Of a stretch of DNA of 64,000 nucleotides, positions 51,367 to 59,452 are shown piece by piece. Numbering within the stretch: the stretch's first letter is position 1; each line of letters opens with the position of its first letter. A program made the translations under genes and the position numbers. Location of the stretch: positions 138,091-202,090 of the forward strand of contig CAZWYF010000001.1 of the NCBI GenBank assembly GCA_964637835.1, read 5' to 3'. The DNA is from Glo-17 sp964637835. GTDB taxonomy: Bacteria; Krumholzibacteriota; Krumholzibacteriia; LZORAL124-64-63. Under the pieces are notes generated by a model. The model made no database searches and was not told where the DNA came from. It saw only the letters and a list, made by a program, of their open reading frames with translations.

Positions 51367-53040
51367 CTAGCTGAAGAAGTTGTAGAGCCGCCGCTTGATC
51401 TTCTTGGTGGGCGTCTTCTCGAACTCCTCGTAGAGGACCTTGATCTTGCTCACCGTGGCGTAGGACGGCACCAGCTCGTTCAGCTCCAGCCGGTTCTTCT
51501 CCATGATGGCCTCGATCTGCGCCTCGGTGAGGCCGTCCTCGTCGGCGCGGTCCATGTCCGGGTGCACCAGGGCGCAGATCTTGCCGCCGCAGTCCATGAT
51601 CAGCGACTCGGAGACGTAGGGCAGGTCGTTGAACTTCGCCTCCACCTCCTCGGGGTACACGTTCTGTCCGGTACCGGTGAGGATCATGTTCTTGCTGCGG
51701 CCGGTGAGGAAGAGGTTGCCGTCGGCGTCGAGGCGGCCGAGGTCGCCGGTGTGCAGCCAGCCGTCCTCGTCGATGGTGGCGCGCGTGGTCTCGGGATCCT
51801 TGTAGTACCCGAGCATCACGTTCTCCCCGCGCACCAGCACCTCGCCGATGCCGTGCTCGGGGTCGGTGATGTCGATGCGGCACTCCAGGTAGGGGATCAC
51901 CTTGCCCACCGAGCCCAGCGGTGGGCGGTCGCTGACGATGGAGTAGCTGATCAGCGGGCCGCACTCGGTCATGCCGTAGCCGTTGGCCAGGGGGAAGTCG
52001 ATGCGGCGGAAGAAGGCGTCGGCCTCCTTGTTGAACGCCGCGCCCCCGATCACCACCTCCTGGAACGCATCGCCGAAGGTCTGGCTGATCCGCCGGCGGA
52101 TCTTGCGGTGGATCAGCTTGTTGACCGCCGGCACCTTCATCATGGTCTTGACCGCGGGCGACTCGAGCTGCGGCTTGATGCGCTGCTTGAAGATCTTCTC
52201 GATGATCAGCGGCACCGAGAGGACCACCGTGGGCCGGATCTCCGAGAACGCCTGCACCAGCACCTTGGGCGTGGGCAGCTTGTCGATGAAGGTGATGTGC
52301 CCGCCGCCCAGGGAGGGGGCGATCAGGTCGAAAGCGCAGCCGTAGCAGTGGGCCAGGGGCAGGAAGCTGACCACGCGGCGGTTGGTGCTCAGATCCAGGC
52401 TGTCCAGGTAGTAGCGGGCGTTGACCACCAGGGCATGGTGGGTGAGCATCACGCCCTTGCTGAAACCGGTGGTGCCGCTGGTGTAGACGATGGTCGCCAG
52501 GTCGCGGCCCGGCACCTCGGCGAAGGCCAACGACCCCGGGGCCAGCCGGTCCGCGAAGCGCTCCCGGTATCCCTCCTGCGCCTTCTTCACCTGCGCGGGC
52601 AGCTGCTTCTGGTTGTGGCTGCGCAGGGTGAAGTCCTCGAGGCGGAAGATGCCCTTGAGGTGCTTCATGCGCGCGTCGTCCAGCTTGTCGTAGATGCTGT
52701 CGGCGGCGAAGAGGAACACCGCGTCGGAGTGGCCCACGATGTGGTGGATCTCCTCGCCGGTGAAGTCCGGCAGGATGGGCACGATCACCGCGCCGTAGGT
52801 CAGGGTGGCCCAGTAGGTCACCGCCCAGTGGGCGCTGTTGCGGCCCACCACGGCGATCTTGTCGCCCCTCGCGACGCCAGCGTCCTCGAACACCGCGTGC
52901 AGCATGCAGATCCGGTGGGCCACGTCGCCGTGGGTGAGGGTCTGGCCCTTCCAGTCGGCGAAGAAGGGTTCGTCCCAGTGGCGGCGGACCGAATCGGTGA
53001 AGCTCTGGACCAGGTTCTCGTCGAGCATGAGCGTGCGCAT
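51367..53040 (-). CDS. AMP-forming long-chain fatty acyl-CoA synthetase
   Basis: A 557-residue member of the ANL adenylate-forming family, which activates fatty acids to acyl-AMP and then acyl-CoA. The motifs are in order: TIVYTSGTTGFSKGVMLTH (P-loop, about 177-195), GYGMTECGP (about 335), LHTGDLG (about 420) and SKNMILTGTGQNVYPEEVE with the hinge and C-terminal lysine region KTPTKKIKR. The start is uncertain: the ATG at 53040 touches AGGAG, the ATG at 53028 has it 12 bases away, and a TTG at 53070 would lie inside the predicted -10 box. No membrane segment. It is followed by no same-strand gene for 100 bases and preceded by a 12-bp tandem repeat. Confidence 0.9.
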   Translation of the reverse strand: MRTLMLDENLVQSFTDSVRRHWDEPFFADWKGQTLTHGDVAHRICMLHAVFEDAGVARGDKIAVVGRNSAHWAVTYWATLTYGAVIVPILPDFTGEEIHHIVGHSDAVFLFAADSIYDKLDDARMKHLKGIFRLEDFTLRSHNQKQLPAQVKKAQEGYRERFADRLAPGSLAFAEVPGRDLATIVYTSGTTGFSKGVMLTHHALVVNARYYLDSLDLSTNRRVVSFLPLAHCYGCAFDLIAPSLGGGHITFIDKLPTPKVLVQAFSEIRPTVVLSVPLIIEKIFKQRIKPQLESPAVKTMMKVPAVNKLIHRKIRRRISQTFGDAFQEVVIGGAAFNKEADAFFRRIDFPLANGYGMTECGPLISYSIVSDRPPLGSVGKVIPYLECRIDITDPEHGIGEVLVRGENVMLGYYKDPETTRATIDEDGWLHTGDLGRLDADGNLFLTGRSKNMILTGTGQNVYPEEVEAKFNDLPYVSESLIMDCGGKICALVHPDMDRADEDGLTEAQIEAIMEKNRLELNELVPSYATVSKIKVLYEEFEKTPTKKIKRRLYNFFS

Positions 53041-53068
53041 CTCCTGTCGGGAAAGCGAAACGAACGAC

Positions 53069-53097
53069 AAGATAGGATCAGTTCAGGGATCTGTAAA
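53069..53097 (-). promoter_or_regulatory. Promoter of the acyl-CoA synthetase gene, TTTACA-N17-TATCTT
   Basis: On the minus strand TTTACA (53092-53097) and TATCTT (53069-53074) are 17 bases apart; the start near 53062 lies about 22 bases before the ATG at 53040 and rules out the TTG start at 53070. Confidence 0.55.
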
Positions 53098-53129
53098 TCG
53101 CACGTTCTGATACCGGACAGGAACCCGCC

Positions 53130-53177
53130 CCGCGGCCGCACCCGCGGCCACCCCCGCGGCCACACCCGCGGCCACCC
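53130..53177. repeat. 12-bp tandem repeat, four units
   Basis: Four units of CCGCGGCCacCC/AC type (12 bases each) stand in the space between the acyl-CoA synthetase and YbaK-like genes. The units contain repeated SacII sites. No gene lies here. Confidence 0.75.
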
Positions 53178-53222
53178 CCCGGCACGACCCCGCCGCCGAC
53201 GGCGCGCCGCCCGCGGCCCCGC

Positions 53223-53714
53223 TCAGGCCTCCCCGCGGAACTCCATGAGCGGCTGGTAGGTGAACCGCGCCACCTCCGGCTGCACCAGGTCCAGGAAGTC
53301 CCCGAACGCCATGGTGATGGCCTCGGTGTGGGTGCCGGCGTTGAAGGTCATGGTCTTCGCCTCGGCCAGGTGGTCGTCCACCAGGACGCGCATGTCGTAG
53401 AGGTTGCCGAAGGGCGGCATGGCGCCCAGCTCGCAGTCCGGGAAGCGGGCGGCGAACTCGTCCTCCAGCGCCAGCGCCACGGTGCCCGCGCCGGCCACCT
53501 CGCGCAGGACGTTGAAGTTGAGCTTGTGGGCGGCGGGGATCACCGCCATGGCCATCTCGCCATCCAGCTTGACCAGCACCGACTTGGCGAACTGATGCCC
53601 CGGCACGCCGGCCTTGGCCGCGGTCTCGCGGGCGGCGTAGGCATGGGGATGGACCACCATCTCGTAGGGCACGCCGCTGATCTTCAGGTATTCCAGGAGG
53701 GTCTCGCAGGGCAT
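53223..53714 (-). CDS. YbaK/ProX-like aminoacyl-tRNA deacylase
   Basis: A 163-residue cytoplasmic protein of the YbaK/EbsC/INS family, whose members hydrolyse misacylated tRNA such as Cys-tRNA-Pro or Ala-tRNA-Pro. The ATG at 53714 follows GAGGAGG. The conserved blocks are present: YEMVVHPHAYAA (about 16-27), QFAKSVLVKLDGEMAMAVIPAAHKLN (about 41-66, with the lysine and substrate-pocket residues) and GAMPPFGNLYDM (about 97-108). The length fits free-standing family members. A promoter with a TAAGAT -10 lies about 110 bases upstream. It may act in quality control for the synthetases of this organism; exact specificity is not readable. Confidence 0.85.
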   Translation of the reverse strand: MPCETLLEYLKISGVPYEMVVHPHAYAARETAAKAGVPGHQFAKSVLVKLDGEMAMAVIPAAHKLNFNVLREVAGAGTVALALEDEFAARFPDCELGAMPPFGNLYDMRVLVDDHLAEAKTMTFNAGTHTEAITMAFGDFLDLVQPEVARFTYQPLMEFRGEA

Positions 53715-53832
53715 GGCTGCCTCCTCGCTCGGGGTGAGGGTGCCCTGTTGCGGGCGCAAGGAGGTGCGGCTGCGGGCGGGGCGCCGGGCGGATACTCCGC
53801 GCGAGGCGGGGCGGCCGGTCGCCGGGAGGGCG

Positions 53833-53862
53833 ATCTTACCGGATCGGGGGCGGCCCGCGCAA
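53833..53862 (-). promoter_or_regulatory. Promoter of the YbaK-like gene, TTGCGC-N18-TAAGAT
   Basis: On the minus strand TTGCGC (53857-53862) and TAAGAT (53833-53838) are 18 bases apart, with a leader of about 110 bases before the ATG at 53714. Confidence 0.4.
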
Positions 53863-53903
53863 GCCGCGTGGGAGGGACCTGCACCGAGGGGATCTCCACG
53901 GAC

Positions 53904-53958
53904 GGGACGACCCCGCCCGATCCGACGCCCGGGGCGCCCGGCCGGACGGGGTCGTCCC
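53904..53958 (-). terminator. 12-bp stem hairpin after the Bax-inhibitor-1 gene
   Basis: GGGACGACCCCG (53904-53915) and CGGGGTCGTCCC (53947-53958) are perfect complements around a GC-rich 31-base loop, 25 bases past the stop codon at 53984. No T-tract follows. Confidence 0.5.
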
Positions 53959-53983
53959 CGCTCGTGACCCCTCGCAGGCTGCG

Positions 53984-54703
53984 CTACCGCCGCGACCCGA
54001 TGAGGATCCGCAGCACGTACCAGAACATCAGGGCGATGGAGGCGAAGAGCTCCAGGGCGCCGCCCACGTACTGGTCGTCCCGGTAGGTGGTCAGGATCTT
54101 CTGGGTGTCGTAGAGCACCGCGGCCCCGGCCAGGGCGACCATGCCCACGGAGAACCAGGTGCCCAGGTGGAAGCCGAAGATCACGCCGCCGACGATGGCC
54201 AGCAGGGCCACGATCCCCGCCCACTTGAGCATGGCGCCCAGGAAGGAGAAGTCGTGGCGCATGGACAGCGCGAGCATGGTCAGCAGGGTGAAGCCGATCA
54301 GGGTGATCAGGGCCGCGCTGCTGATGGCGCCCGGGGCGTACATCTCGGCCATGACCAGCAGGGGCACGAAGATCACCACCTGGGCCAGCACGTAGAGGCC
54401 GAGCCCCAGGTACTGGCTGGAGAGCGAGTCGGCCTTGTAGGCGAAGCTGCGCGCCGCCCAGCCGGCCACCACCAGGCCGCCGATCACCAGCAGCCAGTTG
54501 ACGCTCAACAGCGCGTTGGCGATGGGTGCGGCCAGGCCGCTGGCGAAGACCAGCACCTCCAGCAGCACGAACAGGCCGATGGCCGCCGCGAGGTGGCCGT
54601 AGACCCGCCTGAGGAACTCCGCGCGCATGGCGGCGAGCTGCTCCAGGCCCACCGCGGCGCTGGCCGCACCGGGGCGGCTGGCGAACTGGTTGCGATCCTG
54701 CAT
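53984..54703 (-). CDS. Bax inhibitor-1/YccA-family membrane protein
   Basis: A 239-residue inner-membrane protein with seven hydrophobic helices. The family pattern is clear: FLRRVYGHLAAAIGLFVLLE (TM1), YLGLGLYVLAQVVIFVPLL, ALITLIGFTLLTMLALSMRHDFSFLG and the C-terminal YDTQKIL and ALELFASIALMFWYVLRILIG. Members such as YccA associate with the FtsH protease or leak calcium; the role here is unknown. The ATG at 54703 has GGAGGGAT upstream. A TATATT box (54763-54768 on the plus strand as AATATA) may be the -10 of its promoter. The 168 bases upstream hold no gene. Confidence 0.92.
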   Translation of the reverse strand: MQDRNQFASRPGAASAAVGLEQLAAMRAEFLRRVYGHLAAAIGLFVLLEVLVFASGLAAPIANALLSVNWLLVIGGLVVAGWAARSFAYKADSLSSQYLGLGLYVLAQVVIFVPLLVMAEMYAPGAISSAALITLIGFTLLTMLALSMRHDFSFLGAMLKWAGIVALLAIVGGVIFGFHLGTWFSVGMVALAGAAVLYDTQKILTTYRDDQYVGGALELFASIALMFWYVLRILIGSRR

Positions 54704-54871
54704 GGGTGATCCCTCCTCGATGGGCCGGGTGGCCCGGGGGTTTCCTGTTGTCTTTCGCCGACAATATACCCGGGTTTCCGGGCGGCGTTCCGGAAATCGG
54801 TGCGGCCGTGCACGGCTCCTCGCGGGGTGCCGTTCCAGGCGCCCGGGGGGCGTCCGAGACGGCCGCTGCCG

Positions 54872-55372
54872 TCAGACGGTCCGCCAGCCCTTGCCGTCCT
54901 CCAGCGGGCGCTCGAGCTCCACCTCGTCGCGGATGGGGATGCCGTATTCGCCGATCTCGGGGATCCCGGGCTTCAGGGCGCGGATCTTGGGCATGCTGTC
55001 GATGCGCACCTCGCGCAGGACGAAGTTCCGGCGCTGGAAGAAGCGGATGGCGTCGAGGTTGTCGTTGGTGGTGATCACCCAGAGGCGCTGGCAGCCCTGC
55101 TGGCGGGCCGCCTCGGCCACCGCCTCGAGCAGGGCGGTGCCGATGCCCATGTACTGGCAGAGGGCGTCGAGGGTGACCACCTCGCAGCTGTCGCCGTCGA
55201 CGTGATAGGTGGTCAGGCCGATGCGCTCGCCGTCCTGGCGGGCGACGAACCCCGGCAGCGTGGTGGGGTCGTGGACCACGTCGCCGCTGACGAGGAACTT
55301 GCCGCTGAAGAGCAGCTCGGTCCGCTCACGGACCCAGGCGACGTCGCTGTCGGAGAATGGGGTGATCTCCAT
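54872..55372 (-). CDS. GNAT-family N-acetyltransferase
   Basis: A 166-residue protein of the GNAT superfamily, which moves an acetyl group from acetyl-CoA to an amine. I chose the ATG at 55372 (MEITPF) with AGAGG upstream. The acetyl-CoA-binding motif A is CQYMGIGTALLEAVAEAARQQG (about 87-108) and motif B reads TNDNLDAIRFFQRRNFVLREV (about 115-135). The C-terminus adds about 30 residues ending DGKGWRTV. The substrate is unknown. It lies between the Bax-inhibitor-1 gene and the CBS-domain gene, separated from each by more than 160 bases, so it is probably expressed alone. Upstream two TTGACC boxes stand 9 bases apart. Confidence 0.87.
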   Translation of the reverse strand: MEITPFSDSDVAWVRERTELLFSGKFLVSGDVVHDPTTLPGFVARQDGERIGLTTYHVDGDSCEVVTLDALCQYMGIGTALLEAVAEAARQQGCQRLWVITTNDNLDAIRFFQRRNFVLREVRIDSMPKIRALKPGIPEIGEYGIPIRDEVELERPLEDGKGWRTV

Positions 55373-55456
55373 ACCCGAGGACCTCTGGCGATGGGGAGAA
55401 AGGGATCGCAATACCCGGTCAAGGTGGTCAACGGGGGCGGGGCAGGCAAGAGCGAT

Positions 55457-55480
55457 GGCGACGGCTGGCAGGCCGTCGCC
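55457..55480. repeat. 9-bp inverted repeat between the CBS and GNAT genes
   Basis: GGCGACGGC (55457-55465) and GCCGTCGCC (55472-55480) are perfect complements around six bases. It lies upstream of the GNAT gene and downstream of the CBS gene; either a terminator for the latter or a regulatory stem. No T-tract is seen. Confidence 0.5.
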
Positions 55481-55576
55481 CGGCCCGCGACGGACGGCGG
55501 GCGACGAGGTGGTCGCTCGCCGCCCGCATCACGGTGCGCCGCGCTGGTGCGCCGGGCTGGCGCGCCAGGGGCCCGC

Positions 55577-56041
55577 TCAGCCGTTGTTCTCGGTGGGCGC
55601 GGGGCCGGGGTACTGGTCGGCGATGTAGGCCTCCAGCGTGCGGATGTGCAGCTCGTGCTTCTCGGTCTTGGCCTTGACCAGGTCGCCGATGGACAGGACG
55701 CCCAGGATGCGGTCGCCCTCGAGCACCGGCAGGTGCCGGATGCGCTTCTCGGTCATGATGGTCATGGCGTCGTCCATGGTGTTGTCCGGCTCCACGTAGA
55801 TCACCCGGCGGGTCATCACCTCGTGGACGGGCGTGTCGCGGGCGGTGCGGCCCTGGACGGTGACCAGGCGCAGGTAGTCGCGCTCGGTGATGATGCCCAG
55901 GAGCTGGCCGTCGCGGACCACCAGCATGGCGCCCACGTTCTTCTCGGCCATCTCGGTGACCGCCTCGAAGACGCTCGCCTCGGGGGCGACGCTGTAGATC
56001 GACGTGATCTCCTTGCGGGCGAGCAACTCCTTGACGCGCAT
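55577..56041 (-). CDS. CBS-domain pair protein
   Basis: A 154-residue cytoplasmic protein made of two CBS domains (about 8-62 and 72-130), which usually form one Bateman module that binds adenine nucleotides. The conserved repeats are seen as MAEKNVGAMLVVRDGQLLGIITERDYLRL and MTEKRIRHLPVLEGDRILGVLSIGDLVK. The ATG at 56041 follows GGAGG. It is 9 bases downstream of ctaA and so cotranscribed with it, suggesting that energy state is linked to heme A or oxidase function; this is inference. A hydrophobic or catalytic partner domain is absent, so it acts through a partner protein. Confidence 0.9.
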   Translation of the reverse strand: MRVKELLARKEITSIYSVAPEASVFEAVTEMAEKNVGAMLVVRDGQLLGIITERDYLRLVTVQGRTARDTPVHEVMTRRVIYVEPDNTMDDAMTIMTEKRIRHLPVLEGDRILGVLSIGDLVKAKTEKHELHIRTLEAYIADQYPGPAPTENNG

Positions 56042-56050
56042 GGTGGCCTC

Positions 56051-57433
56051 CTACGGGTTGACGGTCGCGGATCCCGTGGCCGGCCGCAGCAGGCGTCGGG
56101 TCCAGACGGTGGCCAGCACGGCCGTCGCCACGAGCAACGCGCCGAGGGCCTGATGGCAGGTGGTGATGATGACGTCGAAGACGTGGGGGCGGCCGGCGGC
56201 CTCGGTGAGGCCGCGGGCGTACAGGGCCGCGAAGCCGATGATGAACTGGATGGCCACCGCGTGCATGGCGGCGTGGCCGAGGCGGCGCAGGGTGGGCAGG
56301 TCGCGGTAGCGGAGGCTCAGGCGCGCGCCCAGCACCATGCCCACGCCCAGGACCAGGGCGGCCACCGAGATGTGCGCGTAGAGCAGGGTGTGGGCGTGGC
56401 GCAGCACCGCGCCGAGGATCAGCTGCAGCACCAGCGCGCCCAGGAAGACCAGCGCCAGGCGGCGGTCCAGGCCCGCGCCGCCCTCCGCCCGGGGCGCGGG
56501 GGCCTCCAGCCAGCGGCGGCTGGTGAAGGCGGCGAGCGCCACCATGAGGCCGAAGAAGAGCTGGCCGGCGACCCCGTGGACGATGGCCAGGGCGAGGTTG
56601 GGGCGGACCACGGCGGGGTCGTCGCTCAGGGTGAAGTGGCCGGTGACGCGCAGGCCGCCCAGGATGCCCTGGGCGATGACCAGCACCAGCGCGGCCAGGG
56701 CCAGGATCTGCAGCCAGCGGCGCCGGTCCGCGCGCCAGACCTGCACCGCGAGCACCAGGGTGGTCAGGCCCACCAGCGAGCCCAGCAGGCGGTGGGCGTG
56801 CTCGTAGTAGATGCCGCCGGTCATGCGCGACAGCGGGTAGAGGAACATGTTGTAGCCGTAGGAATTGGGCCAGTCGGTCACCGCCAGGCCGGCCTCGTGG
56901 CCGGTGACCACGCCGCCGGCCACGAGCAGCAGGAAGGTGGCCGCGGCGGCCACGGTGGCGAAGGCGCAGAGCCCGTGGCGCACCAGGGGCGGCTCGGCGC
57001 CCGGGGCCGCAGCTCGCGGGCGGGCCAGCGCGGCGCCCAGCGCGCCCAGCAGACCGGCCACCAGCAAGGACCCCGGCAGCCACAGCGCCGCCGAGGGGAT
57101 GATCCGGTTGGGCGCCTCGGTGCTGGTCAGCAGGCTGCCGAGGATGAGCAGGTTGAGCACGCCCACCAGCAGGCCCACCTGCAGGCCGCCGATCGCGCCG
57201 CGGCCGGCGTGGCGGCCGGCCACCCAGCCGCCCAGCGTCATGACGACCAGCAGCAGGGCCATCAGCAGCCAGCCGGGCGCGTCCACGCCCGGGAAACGGG
57301 CGACGTAGCCGGCGAACCACATCACCACCGTGGTGCCGAAGCCGAGGGCGAGCAGGTCGCTGCGGCGGGCGGTGGGGGCGTGGTCCTGGACCTGGTGTCC
57401 GGGCAGGGGCTCGGCGTGTGCAGACGAGGACAT
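56051..57433 (-). CDS. ctaA: Heme A synthase
   Basis: A 460-residue membrane protein of the CtaA/COX15 family, which oxidises heme O to heme A for aa3-type oxidases. About twelve hydrophobic segments are seen: an extra N-terminal four-helix part (about 25-130) precedes the duplicated four-helix core. In the core, the two halves carry heme-ligand histidines in ITDWPNS-type and EHAHRLLG segments (YYEHAHRLLGSLVGL) and in the second half in RHAHTLLYAHIS and TCHQALGALL. The length exceeds classical CtaA (about 300) because of the N-terminal addition. It is divergent from ctaB and followed after 9 bases by the CBS gene. Confidence 0.9.
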   Translation of the reverse strand: MSSSAHAEPLPGHQVQDHAPTARRSDLLALGFGTTVVMWFAGYVARFPGVDAPGWLLMALLLVVMTLGGWVAGRHAGRGAIGGLQVGLLVGVLNLLILGSLLTSTEAPNRIIPSAALWLPGSLLVAGLLGALGAALARPRAAAPGAEPPLVRHGLCAFATVAAAATFLLLVAGGVVTGHEAGLAVTDWPNSYGYNMFLYPLSRMTGGIYYEHAHRLLGSLVGLTTLVLAVQVWRADRRRWLQILALAALVLVIAQGILGGLRVTGHFTLSDDPAVVRPNLALAIVHGVAGQLFFGLMVALAAFTSRRWLEAPAPRAEGGAGLDRRLALVFLGALVLQLILGAVLRHAHTLLYAHISVAALVLGVGMVLGARLSLRYRDLPTLRRLGHAAMHAVAIQFIIGFAALYARGLTEAAGRPHVFDVIITTCHQALGALLVATAVLATVWTRRLLRPATGSATVNP

Positions 57434-57496
57434 GGGCCGGCGGACCTCCGGGGCGGCGGGCGAGGAAAAAAGCTGGCGGCGAAGCGACCGAACGAC

Positions 57497-57525
57497 AATA
57501 CATTACCATTGAACTAGCCATTCAA
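57497..57525 (-). promoter_or_regulatory. Promoter of ctaA, TTGAAT-N17-TGTATT
   Basis: On the minus strand TTGAAT (57520-57525) and TGTATT (57497-57502) are 17 bases apart. A 12-bp tandem repeat covers the spacer and the -35. Confidence 0.45.
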
Positions 57526-57529
57526 CCAG
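57506..57529. repeat. 12-bp tandem repeat over the ctaA promoter
   Basis: CCATTGAACTAG (57506-57517) and CCATTCAACCAG (57518-57529) differ at two positions. Their position over the ctaA -35 and spacer makes them a candidate operator shared by ctaA and ctaB. Confidence 0.6.
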
Positions 57530-57552
57530 TCCGGCCTCGCGGCCGGACTTTT
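57528..57552 (+). terminator. Hairpin with T4 in the ctaB leader
   Basis: AGTCCGGCC (57528-57536) pairs with GGCCGGACT (57541-57549) around a 4-base loop; the stem ends into TTTT (57549-57552), only 8-14 bases before the ctaB start codons. This is a short intrinsic terminator or translation-blocking stem in the leader. Confidence 0.55.
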
Positions 57553-57559
57553 CCCCGGG

Positions 57560-58477
57560 ATGCCCATGGTTCGCGACCTGCTCCAGCTCTCCAAGGCCCG
57601 CCTCAGCGGCATGGTGGTGATCACCACGCTGGTGGGCTACCTGCTGGCCGTCCCGCAGCTGGACTGGCCGCAGCTCATCGCCACGGTGCTGGGCACCACG
57701 CTCACCGCCTTCGGCGCCAACGCCCTGAACCAGTACCGCGAGCGGGGGATCGACGCGCGCATGGAGCGCACGCGCGAGCGGCCCCTGCCCGCCGGCCGCC
57801 TGGGCGCGGACGTGGCCCTGGTCTACGGCGTGGCCGTCAGCCTGGTGGGCACCTTCGTGCTGCTGGCCTGGTCGGGCGTGCTGCCCGCGGCCCTGGCCGC
57901 CGGGACCATCCTGCTCTACGTGCTGGTCTACACGCCGCTCAAGCGCGTCTCCACGCTGAACACCCTGGTGGGCGCGGTGTGCGGCGCCATCCCGCCCCTG
58001 ATCGGCTGGGCGGCGGCCACCGGCGGCCTGGCCACCGGCGGCTGGCTGCTCTTCGCCCTGCTCTTCGTCTGGCAGATGCCCCACTTCCTGGCCCTGGCCT
58101 GGATGTACCGCGAGGACTACGCCCGCGGCGGCCTGCGCATGCTGCCGGTGGTGGATCCCGACGGCCGCATCACCTTCCCGGTCACCGTGGTCTTCGCCGC
58201 CCTGCACCTGCCCCTCGGCCTGCTGGTCACGCTGACCGGCGTGGCCGGCCCCTGGTTCGCCCTCGGCTCCCTGCTGCTGGGGATGTGGTGGCTCTTCCTC
58301 GGCCTGCGCCTCTACCGCAGCCACAGCGACCGCGACGCCCGCCGCGTCTTCCTCGCCAGCCTGGCCTACCTGCCACTGGTGCTGGCGATGATGGTGGCCG
58401 ACCGCGGCCCCGGCCGCGCCGAGGACGTCTGGCTGCAGACCGCCCCGCGGGTGACCCAGGTCGAGGTGGACCGGTGA
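57560..58477 (+). CDS. ctaB: Heme O synthase (protoheme IX farnesyltransferase)
   Basis: A 305-residue UbiA-type prenyltransferase that adds a farnesyl group to heme B to make heme O. The family signature is present: NALNQYRERGIDARMERTRERPLPAG (about 55-80), with the N-x3-D-x2-M-x-RT-x2-RP pattern, and YTPLKRVSTLNTLVGAVCGAIPPLIGW near 133-159. Nine membrane helices are predicted. ATG 57560 or 57566 may be the start; the leader hairpin ends just before. The next gene (DUF3179) overlaps its stop by four bases. With the divergent ctaA it gives the full route from heme B to heme A, so the cell should make an aa3- or related oxidase. Confidence 0.94.
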   Translation: MPMVRDLLQLSKARLSGMVVITTLVGYLLAVPQLDWPQLIATVLGTTLTAFGANALNQYRERGIDARMERTRERPLPAGRLGADVALVYGVAVSLVGTFVLLAWSGVLPAALAAGTILLYVLVYTPLKRVSTLNTLVGAVCGAIPPLIGWAAATGGLATGGWLLFALLFVWQMPHFLALAWMYREDYARGGLRMLPVVDPDGRITFPVTVVFAALHLPLGLLVTLTGVAGPWFALGSLLLGMWWLFLGLRLYRSHSDRDARRVFLASLAYLPLVLAMMVADRGPGRAEDVWLQTAPRVTQVEVDR

Positions 58478-59442
58478 CCAGGATCGAGCCCTCGGGCCAG
58501 CCCCGTCGCGGCCTGCGCGGGGCCTGGTGGATCGCCCTGGCGGTGGGCCTGTTCTTCGTGGCGGTGGCCGTCCTGCAGCTGACCGAGGTGCAGCGCAGCC
58601 GCCAGGAGCCGCGCATCGGCGACGGCGAGAATCCCGAGACCTACGGCTACGACCTCGCCTCGCTCACCGTCAACCGCCGCTGGCTGGCCGCCACCATGCC
58701 GCGCGACAACCTCGAGTCCCTGGACACCCCGCCGCTGCTGCGCCCCGCCGAGGTCGATTCGCTCAACCGGGCCGAGCGCGGCAAGTACCTGGTCCCGGAC
58801 GACCTCGTGATCGGCGTCAGCCTCGGTGGCGTGGCCCGCGCCTACCCCGTGCGCGTCCTGGACTGGCACGAGGTGGCCAACGACACCCTCGGCGGCGTGC
58901 CCATCGCCGTGGCCTGGCACCCGCTCTCCGGCGCGGCCGTGGTCCTCGACCGCCGCCACCGCGGCCAGGTCCTCGAGCTGTCGGTCAGCGGCCTGATCTG
59001 GAACTCCCACCACCTGCTGCACGACAGCCCGCCCGCCACCCCGGGCGAGAGCCGCGCCGAGGCCACCGCCCACGAGACCCTCTGGCTGCCCCTGCAGGCC
59101 CGTGCGGTGGCCGGCCCGGCGGTGGGCGACACCCTGGCGGTGATCGCGTCGGCCCTGGTGCGCTGGGACCGCTGGCGCGCGGCCTTCCCCCGGACCACCG
59201 CGCCGTACCCGGACCTCGCCATGCGCCAGGCCTACAAGCGCAGCCCCTACGGCAGCTACGCCAGCAGCGACGTCCTGCGCTACCCGGTGCAGCCGCTGCC
59301 GCCCCTGCCGGAGGACCAGCAGCTCAAGGACACGCTCACCCTCGGTGCGGTGGACACGGTGCTCACGTCCGACGGCGAGCCGGTGGTCTTCGCCCGCCGC
59401 CACGCCTACCGCTTCGCCGCCCAGGCGCTCGGCCTGCGCTGA
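58474..59442 (+). CDS. DUF3179 domain protein
   Basis: A 322-residue protein anchored by one N-terminal membrane segment (about 16-36), with the rest outside the cytoplasm. It matches DUF3179, a family of unknown function: AYPVRVLDWHEVANDTLGGVPIAVAWHPLSGAAVV (about 120-155), LELSVSGLIWNSHHLLHD (about 168-185) and YPVQPLPPLPE-type ends. The GTG at 58474 overlaps the ctaB stop codon (GTGA), so they are coupled. The conserved cysteine of many family members is absent here: the CPLSG-type motif reads HPLSG. DUF3179 genes often neighbour oxidase assembly genes, but a role in it is inference. A 15-bp tandem repeat follows the gene. Confidence 0.85.
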   Translation: MTRIEPSGQPRRGLRGAWWIALAVGLFFVAVAVLQLTEVQRSRQEPRIGDGENPETYGYDLASLTVNRRWLAATMPRDNLESLDTPPLLRPAEVDSLNRAERGKYLVPDDLVIGVSLGGVARAYPVRVLDWHEVANDTLGGVPIAVAWHPLSGAAVVLDRRHRGQVLELSVSGLIWNSHHLLHDSPPATPGESRAEATAHETLWLPLQARAVAGPAVGDTLAVIASALVRWDRWRAAFPRTTAPYPDLAMRQAYKRSPYGSYASSDVLRYPVQPLPPLPEDQQLKDTLTLGAVDTVLTSDGEPVVFARRHAYRFAAQALGLR

Positions 59443-59452
59443 GGCGGGCGGC

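Noticed and set aside
51367..53070. TTG at 53070 as the acyl-CoA synthetase start
   Set aside because: It lies within the predicted TATCTT -10 box and has no ribosome-binding site.
53130..53177. CRISPR array
   Set aside because: Units are 12 bases, contiguous and without spacers; this is a minisatellite. No cas gene is seen in the window.
54800..57517. A plus-strand frame of 905 codons
   Set aside because: Antisense to the GNAT, CBS and ctaA genes; Gln/His/Gly-rich shadow.
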